DNA from: Verrucomicrobiales bacterium | GTDB taxonomy: Bacteria; Verrucomicrobiota; Verrucomicrobiia; Verrucomicrobiales; V1-33 | NCBI GenBank assembly: GCA_028293305.1 | Contig: JAQGPD010000584.1 | Span: forward strand, 1 to 5,344 | Direction: 5' to 3' | Length of the DNA: 5,344 nucleotides | Part shown: positions 1 to 5,344 of the stretch, in pieces | Numbering within the stretch: the first letter of the stretch is position 1 | Layout: every line of letters starts with the position of its first letter | Translations under genes and position numbers: made by a program | The notes under the pieces: generated by a model | Databases searched by the model: none | What the model saw: only the letters and a program-made list of their open reading frames with translations | What the model was told of the DNA's origin: nothing

Positions 1-3000
1 GGCGGGCTGGTTTGGTGGGGCGGTAGGGAAAGGACAAAAAGGACAAAAGGGACAAAAGGGACTTTTGCGCCGGGTGGGGTGGGGTATAGGTGATGGCTTG
101 GAGAATGGCTTCCCCGGTGGCGGGGGAGGTTAGGGCTTCCGGGTGGCTGTCCGGGAAGGCGGCGATGGCGTCGAGGATGGCGTGGCGGACGGAGATGGCG
201 AGCATCAGCGGGGGTTCGCCGACGGCTTTGGTGCCGTGGACGGTGCCGGGGTGCGCGGCGTTTGTCAGGAACTCCACGCGGAAATCCGGCGGGCAATCGC
301 CGATGGCGGGGATTTTATAAGTGTCCGGCGAGTGGGTCAGGAGCCGGCCCTGGTTGTCCCAGGAAAGTTTTTCCATGGTCAGCCAGCCCATGCCCTGGAT
401 GAAGGCGCCCTCGATTTGGCCGCGGTCGATGCCGGAGTTCAGGGAGTCGCCGACATCATGCAAAATGTCCACGCGGCGCAGTTGGCAGGCTCCGCTGAAG
501 CCATCGATTTCCACCTCCGACACCGCGGCGCCGCAGGCAAAATAAAAGAAAGGGCGGCCCGTGCCCGTGGTGCGGTCCCAGCCGATTTCCGGCGTGGCGT
601 AGGAGCCGGTGGCGGCCAGGGGGATGCGCGAAAGATAGGCGCGGAAGATGAGTTCCGGGAAATCGATAGTGTGAGGGCCGTCCGAAACGGTGTTGTTATC
701 AAATGCCGGGATGGCGTCCGGGTTTGTCGATTTCAGCAGTGTTCTGGCCAGGGGAATCAGGCGCTCCTTGAGCGTCAGGCAGGCATTGCGGACGGCGGCT
801 CCATTAAGGTCCGTTCCGCTGGAGGCGGCGGTGGGGGAAGTGTTGGGGACCTTGTCCGTGCGGGTGGGCATGAGGCGGACGCGGTCGGGGGTGAGGCCCA
901 GCTCCCGGCAGACGATGGTTTGGATTTTGGTGTGCAGGCCCTGGCCCATTTCCGTGCCTCCGTGATTCACCTGCACGGTGCCGTCCTGGTAGATCAGGAC
1001 CAGCGCTCCGGCCTGGTTCAGATGTGTCAGGGTGAAGGAAATGCCGAACTTCACCGGCGTCATCGCGAGGCCGCGTTTCCGGTCGGGATGGGCGGCATTC
1101 CAAGTCTCGATTCCGCGGCGGCGGTTTGTCAGGGAAGCGCTTTCCGCGAGTTCGTTCCAAATTCGTGGAATGCGCTGATCCCCAACGTCCTGACCATAAT
1201 GCGTGGTATTGGTTCCGCCTTCGCCTTGGTATAGATTCCGCTGCCTGACAAGTTCCGGCGGGAGGCCGCAGTTCCGGGCGATGCGGTGGATGATTTCCTC
1301 CATGATAAGCATGCCCTGCGGGCCGCCGAAGCCTCGGAAGGCGGTGTTGCTGGAAAGGTGGGTTTTCGCCACGCGGCCGGTCACCTCCATGGCCGGAATG
1401 TGATAGGCGTTGTCGTGGTGGAGCAGGGCGCGGTCGGTGATGGCCGTGGACAGATCGAGCGCCCAGCCACCGTCGGAAACCAGTGAGGATTTTACCGCCA
1501 GCAGACGCCCCTCGGCATCGTGGCCGGCTTCGAAGGTGGCCAGGAACGGATGGCGGTGTCCTGACAATTGCATGTCCTGATCGCGGTTGAAGCGGACGCG
1601 CACCGGGCGGCCGGTTTTCATGGCGGCCAGGGCGGCGAAGGCGGCGGGGGTGTTGCCCTGGGTTTCCTTACCACCGAAACCTCCGCCCATGCGTGGGCTT
1701 TCGACGGAAATGAGGTTTCGTGGGAGGTGCAGGACATGGGCGACGACGGCCTGGATCTCGCTGGGATGCTGGGTGCTGGAAATGATATGCAGGCTGCCGT
1801 CGTCGCCGGGGATGGCGCGGGCGGCGTGGGTCTCCAGGTAAAAGTGCTCCTGTCCTCCCGGATGGAATTCACCGGAAATCCGGAACGGCGCGGCGGTTAG
1901 AGCGGCATCGGCATCGCCCCGGCGGATGATCGCGGGATCGGTGTGATAACTGTTATTCTGGATCGCGGCCTGGACTGTGGTCCAAGCGGGCAGGGGCTCG
2001 TAGGTGACCACCACGGCGGCGGCGGCGGCGCGGCATTGGGCCTCGGTTTCGCCCACGACCAGGGCGACCGGATGGCCGTGGAAACTGACCACCTGGTCGG
2101 CCAGGAGGATTTCATCCTGACGAACGGCGCCGACGTCATTGAGTCCGGGAATGTCCTCGGCCAGGAGCACCGCGTGGATGCCGGGCATGGTCCGCGCGGC
2201 GGCGGCATCGCGTGTCAGGATGCGGGCGTGGGCGTGTGGCGATCCGACCGGCCAGGCGGTGAGTTCCGCATGTGCGGGGGGAAAATCATCCGTGTAGCGC
2301 GCGGTGCCCGTGACGTGCAGCCGGGCGCTTTCGTGGGGGTCGGGAAGTGATAGAACCGGTGGGGGTTCCGGCAGCGGCGCGGGGTCCGGCCGCCATGGGG
2401 GATCGCTGAAAAACCGCCGCAGCATGCCGCCGATGAGACTGCGGCGGTAGGCGGCGGAACCGCGGACATCGCTCAGCGGAGTGAACTCCGTCAGGGCCGT
2501 GCCGGCCGCCCGCACCAGCGTTTCCGCCGACCATGGGCGGCCCAGAAGAGCGGCTTCCGTGAGGGGCGCGCGGGTGGGGGTGGCGGCGACTCCGCCGAAC
2601 GCGATTCTTGCCAGGGTGATGGTGCCGGCGGCATCCGTCTCCACGTGGAAAGCGCCGGAGACAGTGCTGATATCCATTTCCAGCCGGCGGGAGACTTTGT
2701 AAAACTGCGTGTGCGATTGGCCTTCCGGAGCGGTGGGCAGCGGGATCCGGACGGCTTGAATGACCTCGTGCGGGAGGAGGGCGGATTTCCGATAGGATAC
2801 AAAAAAGTCCGATACGGAAACGGTGCGGATTCCCTCTTCTGAGGCGAGGATGACGGAGGCATTCAAGGCCATGAGCACGGGCGCGCTGTCGCCGATGGGG
2901 GAGGCGGTGGCGAGGTTTCCGCCGAGGGTGGCGCGGTTGCGGATGAGGCGCGAACCGAAGAGCCATAACATTTTCGCGAGAGCCGGAAAATCCGGTCCGG

Positions 3001-3781
3001 CGGCGTCGGCGATTTTTGTCAGGGGGACGGCGGCACCCATGGTCCAGGCGTCCGCGTTTTTTTCCAGAACATGGAGTTCCGGCACGGCGTCGGTGGAGAT
3101 CCAGCCTTGGAATGTCAGGAACTTTTTTGTGATATCTAGACCCGTTTCCGTGGCCCCGGCGACGAGTCGGAGGTGGGGATTTTCGCGCTGGAGGCGGAGC
3201 AGTTCCGCGAGGGAATCCGGGCGGTGGAACCGGTCGGAGGAGAAGGCGGGGAGTTTGTCAGGAAGCGTGGCGGCTTCGCTTCCCGCCGCGGGGCGGCCGG
3301 GGTGGTGGAGGGCCTCGCGGGCGGCGTCCTGGATGGGGCGGTAGCCGGTGCAGCGGCAGAGATTTCCTGACAATTGTTCCGTGAGGGCGGCCTGGCTTTG
3401 GAGATCGGTCCGATGCCAGGCTTCATACAGGGAGCAGACGATGCCGGGGGTGCAATAACCACATTGCGATCCGTGGTGGCGCACCATGCTTTCCTGGATG
3501 GGATGGAGGGCGGCGGGTGTGCCCACGCCTTCGGCGGTGATGATTTCCCGGCCTTGCAGGGTGAGGGCGGGGACGAGGCAGGAATTGATAGCGCGCCACG
3601 CCGGACGGCCCTCCGCATCGCGGTCCAGCATGGCCACCGCGCAGGCGCCGCAGTCGCCTTCCGCGCAGCCTTCCTTGGCGCCGGTGAGGCCGGAGCGGCG
3701 CAGGAGCTGGAGGAGCGTGAGGTTGGGGTCCGGCGGCGGACCGGACCACGGGCGGCGGTTCAATGTCAGGGTGAAGTCCAT
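1..3781 (-). CDS. xdhAB: Single-chain xanthine dehydrogenase (fused XdhA-XdhB), 3' end outside window
   Basis: This cytoplasmic molybdo-flavoenzyme oxidises hypoxanthine and xanthine to urate, normally with NAD+ as acceptor. The frame is open for 1260 codons from ATG 3781 to the window edge. Residues 1-160 hold the two [2Fe-2S] sites: C39, C44, C47, C68 and C107, C110, C142, C144. The FAD domain (about 185-455) carries LVAGATETGL (206-215) and TLGGNLATASPIGDS (285-299). A proline-rich linker (459-482) leads to the molybdopterin domain (483 to about 1230), which opens with HESARLHVTG. By alignment from memory to bovine XDH, Q671, E706, R784, F818, F916 and E1189 match Q767, E802, R880, F914, F1009 and E1261. 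Keeping both the Glu and Arg substrate residues favours xanthine dehydrogenase over aldehyde oxidase. The start matches the family N-terminus and lies 12 bases after the xdhC stop. Only AAGG directly before the ATG resembles a Shine-Dalgarno, so translation may be coupled to xdhC. The fusion and the repeat-encoded C-terminal tail are unusual. Confidence 0.95.
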   Translation of the reverse strand, partial: MDFTLTLNRRPWSGPPPDPNLTLLQLLRRSGLTGAKEGCAEGDCGACAVAMLDRDAEGRPAWRAINSCLVPALTLQGREIITAEGVGTPAALHPIQESMVRHHGSQCGYCTPGIVCSLYEAWHRTDLQSQAALTEQLSGNLCRCTGYRPIQDAAREALHHPGRPAAGSEAATLPDKLPAFSSDRFHRPDSLAELLRLQRENPHLRLVAGATETGLDITKKFLTFQGWISTDAVPELHVLEKNADAWTMGAAVPLTKIADAAGPDFPALAKMLWLFGSRLIRNRATLGGNLATASPIGDSAPVLMALNASVILASEEGIRTVSVSDFFVSYRKSALLPHEVIQAVRIPLPTAPEGQSHTQFYKVSRRLEMDISTVSGAFHVETDAAGTITLARIAFGGVAATPTRAPLTEAALLGRPWSAETLVRAAGTALTEFTPLSDVRGSAAYRRSLIGGMLRRFFSDPPWRPDPAPLPEPPPVLSLPDPHESARLHVTGTARYTDDFPPAHAELTAWPVGSPHAHARILTRDAAAARTMPGIHAVLLAEDIPGLNDVGAVRQDEILLADQVVSFHGHPVALVVGETEAQCRAAAAAVVVTYEPLPAWTTVQAAIQNNSYHTDPAIIRRGDADAALTAAPFRISGEFHPGGQEHFYLETHAARAIPGDDGSLHIISSTQHPSEIQAVVAHVLHLPRNLISVESPRMGGGFGGKETQGNTPAAFAALAAMKTGRPVRVRFNRDQDMQLSGHRHPFLATFEAGHDAEGRLLAVKSSLVSDGGWALDLSTAITDRALLHHDNAYHIPAMEVTGRVAKTHLSSNTAFRGFGGPQGMLIMEEIIHRIARNCGLPPELVRQRNLYQGEGGTNTTHYGQDVGDQRIPRIWNELAESASLTNRRRGIETWNAAHPDRKRGLAMTPVKFGISFTLTHLNQAGALVLIYQDGTVQVNHGGTEMGQGLHTKIQTIVCRELGLTPDRVRLMPTRTDKVPNTSPTAASSGTDLNGAAVRNACLTLKERLIPLARTLLKSTNPDAIPAFDNNTVSDGPHTIDFPELIFRAYLSRIPLAATGSYATPEIGWDRTTGTGRPFFYFACGAAVSEVEIDGFSGACQLRRVDILHDVGDSLNSGIDRGQIEGAFIQGMGWLTMEKLSWDNQGRLLTHSPDTYKIPAIGDCPPDFRVEFLTNAAHPGTVHGTKAVGEPPLMLAISVRHAILDAIAAFPDSHPEALTSPATGEAILQAITYTPPHPAQKSLLSLLSFLSFPYRPTKPAR
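32..61. repeat. Short tandem repeat, 9-bp unit GGACAAAAG
   Basis: Three consecutive units, GGACAAAAA (32-40), GGACAAAAG (41-49) and GGACAAAAG (50-58), plus a partial GGA (59-61), run head to tail. The last unit also pairs with the following CTTTTG: CAAAAG (53-58) and CTTTTG (62-67) form a 6-bp inverted repeat around GGA. The array lies inside the open minus-strand xanthine dehydrogenase frame. Because the unit is a multiple of three it encodes Ser-Leu/Phe-Leu triplets (residues about 1241-1251) without shifting the frame. It lies just beyond the last region that resembles the XDH family, and A/T-rich units like this contrast with the GC-rich surroundings. Confidence 0.85.
263..3770. repeat. 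Eleven dispersed copies of TGTCAGG/CCTGACA
   Basis: TGTCAGG is on the plus strand at 263, 1025, 1127, 2213, 3017, 3113, 3256 and 3764, and its complement CCTGACA at 1244, 1560 and 3366 (first base given). A loose extension, TTTGTCAGGRA on the TGTCAGG strand, fits many copies. All lie inside the xanthine dehydrogenase gene; I found none in xdhC, the intergenic region or the exported-protein gene. At about 65% GC roughly 0.6 copies would be expected by chance in the window on both strands (hand estimate). Copies fall in different codon phases (CTG ACA, TTG TCA GG, CCT GAC A, GTC AGG), so a single favoured codon pair does not explain all of them. Function unknown. Confidence 0.6.
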
Positions 3782-3793
3782 GCCTTGAAAGTG

Positions 3794-4633
3794 CTAGTCC
3801 GGGGTGGGCGCCGGTGCGGGTGGTGGTGCCGGCGACTGGATGAGGGAGAGCGGCGCGCCGGAGGTCCGGTTGAAAAGGGTGAGGATTTCCGCGAGGATGC
3901 TGACGGCGATTTCCGCCGGATGGTCGGCGCCGAGATCGAGGCCGAGCGGCGCGCGGAGTTGGGAAAAGTCGTCCGGTTTGAAGCCTTCCGCCAGCAATTC
4001 ATCGCGGACGCGGCGGACTTTCCGCTGGCTGCCGATCATGCCCAGATAGCCGAATCCGGGACGCCGCAGGGCAGCGGCGAGGGCATCGCGGTCGAGTTGA
4101 TAGTTCCGGCTGATGAGGACCAGGGCGTCGTCGGATTGCCAGGATTTTCCGGAGATGAATGCGGGCGCGTCCGGCCGGTGGAGCGCGAGGTCGGCGGGAA
4201 AGTTTTCGAGCTCCTCCGCGCGGTCGTCGATCACGGTGACGTGCCAGCCGCAGGTGGTCGCGAGGGCGGCGAGGGCGCGTGAGCAATGGCCGGCGCCGAC
4301 GAGGGTTAGGGCGGGCGGCGGATTTTGGGGCTCGATGAGCACGGTGACCTCGCCGCCGCAGACCGCGCCGAAGGAATCCGGCGAGGCCTCGTGGAGCGGG
4401 TAGGTTTTTAAAAGCGGCGGGCTGTGGCGGGGCAGGGCGAGGGCATCGGCGAGGACAAGGGATTCGAATTTTCCGCCGCCGATTGTGCCGCTGGCCGCAC
4501 CGTTGGGATAGACGATCATTTTGGCTCCGGCACGACGCGGGACGGAACCCGTGGTGGCGGCCAGAGTGATGAGAAAACAGGGCCTGCGCTGGAGCCGGGC
4601 GGATTTAAGTTCTTCCAGAAGCGGTCCGGTCAT
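3794..4633 (-). CDS. xdhC: XdhC-family molybdenum cofactor insertion/sulfuration chaperone
   Basis: The product has 279 residues. In characterised bacteria XdhC binds molybdenum cofactor, promotes its sulfuration and delivers it to the XDH molybdopterin subunit; it is not part of the finished enzyme. The N-terminal XdhC/CoxI domain shows GSVPRRAGAKM (29-39), GTIGGGKFE (49-57) and CGGEVTVLIEP (92-102). A Rossmann-type C-terminal domain follows, with LVGAGHCSRALA (111-122), GYLGMIGSQRKV (195-206) and PLGLDLGADHPAEIAVSI (229-246). A Pro/Ala-rich tail (about 267-279) ends the protein. ATG 4633 was chosen because family homology begins right after it; AGGAA lies 11 bases upstream. The frame remains open to an ATG at 4774, but those 47 extra residues look like translated intergenic DNA. 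The gene precedes its client enzyme by 12 bases in the same frame, whereas the best-known operons place xdhC after xdhB. The family call is secure; the sulfuration role is inferred from homologues. Confidence 0.93.
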   Translation of the reverse strand: MTGPLLEELKSARLQRRPCFLITLAATTGSVPRRAGAKMIVYPNGAASGTIGGGKFESLVLADALALPRHSPPLLKTYPLHEASPDSFGAVCGGEVTVLIEPQNPPPALTLVGAGHCSRALAALATTCGWHVTVIDDRAEELENFPADLALHRPDAPAFISGKSWQSDDALVLISRNYQLDRDALAAALRRPGFGYLGMIGSQRKVRRVRDELLAEGFKPDDFSQLRAPLGLDLGADHPAEIAVSILAEILTLFNRTSGAPLSLIQSPAPPPAPAPTPD

Positions 4634-4801
4634 GGAGGGGGTGATTCCTGATGGGGAGTGATGGTGCAAGAAAATTCGGTCGGTGTTTTCAGGGAAAAGG
4701 AGCGGCGCGGGCTGGGGAGCCTGCCTGGGAAAGCGGAAAACGGGCCATGCGGTGGGGGCGCTGCGAGCTTGCATTTGGGCGTCTTCTCCCGATGATGCGG
4801 C
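4634..4801. promoter_or_regulatory. Divergent intergenic region with two short dyads
   Basis: This 168-bp gap lies between the divergent starts of xdhC (minus) and the exported-protein gene (plus), so it should hold promoters for both. I cannot assign a convincing -35/-10 pair on either strand: TTGCAC (minus, 4668-4663) and TTGCAT (plus, 4769-4774) resemble -35 boxes but lack good -10 partners. Two dyads are visible. TTTTC-AGG-GAAAA (4686-4698) is a perfect 5-bp inverted repeat. TGCGAGCTTGCA (4762-4773) is a near-perfect 12-bp palindrome with one mismatched pair. Either could be an operator, but dyads this short also arise by chance. Confidence 0.4.
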
Positions 4802-5284
4802 ATGAAACGATTCCTTGCCTGCCTGCTTTTATTCATGACGCTGTTTTCCGGGAGCCTGATGGCCGCCGGGAAAAACAAAGGTCCCTTCATCGCCATCCAT
4901 CCCGAAGGGTCCGAGGACGAAGGGCAACGCATGGTGCGGCCGGATGAGCAGGGCGGGGAGCGGCGGTTTTTCCGGATTTCCCCGGAGGTGAGCGGGCGGC
5001 ATTTCTCGGGCTATACGGCGTTCCTGGCGGAGGATGGGCTGACTTATGGTGCGGCGCTTTACTTGAATGACGAGGGCACGCGGGCGGTGCAAATCATGTG
5101 TTCCACCTTCAATGGCAAGCTGGGCCGCATTATTGTGAATGGACGTCCGGTGGACACCCTGCGCATCGACCGCCCGCCGACCGACCGCCGGATCATCATC
5201 TGGAGCGGGCTGACGAAGGAGGATTTGAAGGCTTTCGACAAAAGTGGGAAATTGAAGCGCGTCGGCGGCGAAGTGCCGCAGTAG
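4802..5284 (+). CDS. Small exported protein of unknown function, possibly SecD-P1-like fold
   Basis: The product has 160 residues. It begins MKRF, followed by a hydrophobic stretch (about 4-20) ending SLMAAG, which reads as a Sec signal peptide cleaved near residues 21-22. There is no lipobox cysteine, so a soluble periplasmic or secreted protein is likely. The mature part starts with a polar, charged segment (about 23-55). A compact region follows, containing RISPEVSGRHFSGYTAFLAEDG (read in two parts at about 57-68 and 69-78), ALYLNDEGTRAVQIM (about 85-99), GRIIVNGRPVDTLRI (about 108-122) and IIIWSGLTKEDLKAF (about 130-144). The order 'LxDEGxxA ... ivNGrpv ... I.sGLTkEdl' resembles the SecD/SecDF first periplasmic domain, but there are no transmembrane helices for a translocase. 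I do not recognise a named family. Its amino acid composition and signal peptide make coding status convincing. It is transcribed divergently from xdhC, and nothing ties it to purine catabolism. No strong ribosome binding site precedes the ATG. Confidence 0.8.
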   Translation: MKRFLACLLLFMTLFSGSLMAAGKNKGPFIAIHPEGSEDEGQRMVRPDEQGGERRFFRISPEVSGRHFSGYTAFLAEDGLTYGAALYLNDEGTRAVQIMCSTFNGKLGRIIVNGRPVDTLRIDRPPTDRRIIIWSGLTKEDLKAFDKSGKLKRVGGEVPQ

Positions 5285-5303
5285 GCTGAACCGCGATTGT
5301 CCC

Positions 5304-5344
5304 ATGCCCGGTATGAAATCCACTCAGGGATCGCTCCGATTCAC
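5304..5344 (+). CDS. Possible start of a further gene, truncated by the window edge
   Basis: ATG at 5304, and a second in-frame ATG at 5313, open a frame that runs without a stop to the window end, giving MPGMKSTQGSLRF. It begins 19 bases after the exported-protein stop. No clear ribosome binding site precedes either ATG, and 13 codons are too few to judge coding character or product. The stretch could equally be non-coding; no terminator hairpin with a T-run is visible between 5285 and 5344. Confidence 0.15.
   Translation, partial: MPGMKSTQGSLRF

Noticed and set aside
143..1234. Long plus-strand open frame (363 codons)
   Set aside because: It is the complement of the molybdopterin domain of xanthine dehydrogenase. 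Its Gly/Ala/Arg/Asp-rich composition is typical of antisense frames in GC-rich genes, and it shows no recognisable motif.
2015..2029. Run of five GGC trinucleotides
   Set aside because: It encodes part of an Ala stretch (CRAAAAAV) in an Ala-rich helix region of the molybdopterin domain; ordinary for a GC-rich gene.
2286..2966. Minus-strand open frame (226 codons) in another frame
   Set aside because: It overlaps the FAD domain in an alternative frame and is a low-complexity Arg/Pro/His-rich shadow.
3374..4282. Plus-strand open frame (302 codons) spanning two genes
   Set aside because: It runs antisense across the xdhC/xdhAB junction and both coding regions, whose conserved motifs prove the minus-strand reading.
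4634..4774. N-terminal extension of XdhC to the ATG at 4774
   Set aside because: The extra 47 residues are Pro/Arg/His-rich with no family similarity, and normal XdhC homology starts right after the ATG at 4633.
4829..5323. Minus-strand open frame (164 codons) opposite the exported protein
   Set aside because: The plus-strand frame has a clear signal peptide and protein-like composition; this one is its antisense shadow.
5292..5334. GCGAT...ATCGC pairing downstream of the exported-protein gene
   Set aside because: The arms are only 5 bp with a loop of over 30 bases and no T-run, so it does not qualify as a terminator.

Overview
The window is GC-rich DNA of bacterial type, carrying a purine-catabolism locus on the minus strand and a small exported protein on the plus strand. 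Taxonomic placement is tentative. High GC, weak Shine-Dalgarno signals and the style of the small secreted protein remind me of Verrucomicrobiota, but this is an impression rather than a result.

The main feature is one uninterrupted minus-strand reading frame from 3781 down to the left edge: 1260 codons with no stop, so the gene continues out of the window. It encodes a complete single-chain xanthine dehydrogenase. An N-terminal pair of [2Fe-2S] clusters is followed by a FAD domain, a proline-rich linker and a molybdopterin-binding domain. In most characterised bacteria these parts are split between XdhA and XdhB; here they are fused, as in eukaryotes, although the junction sequence looks bacterial. 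Immediately upstream, in the same frame and separated by 12 bases, lies xdhC (minus, 3794-4633), encoding the accessory protein that equips the enzyme with sulfurated molybdenum cofactor. The two form an apparent operon xdhC-xdhAB that would convert hypoxanthine and xanthine to urate.

A 168-bp divergent intergenic region (4634-4801) separates xdhC from a plus-strand gene (4802-5284). That gene encodes a 160-residue protein with a signal peptide and a C-terminal pattern reminiscent of the SecD periplasmic (P1) domain; its function is unknown. The last 60 bases hold no clear terminator and possibly the first codons of another gene.

Two sequence-level oddities stand out. The heptamer TGTCAGG/CCTGACA occurs 11 times within the xanthine dehydrogenase gene and nowhere else in the window, in several reading frames and on both strands. 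A 9-bp tandem repeat (GGACAAAAG) lies in the 3' tail of the same gene and is translated into a Ser/Leu/Phe-rich extension beyond the end of recognisable homology. Apart from these I see no mobile element, CRISPR array, tRNA or rRNA, and no obviously new multi-gene system.
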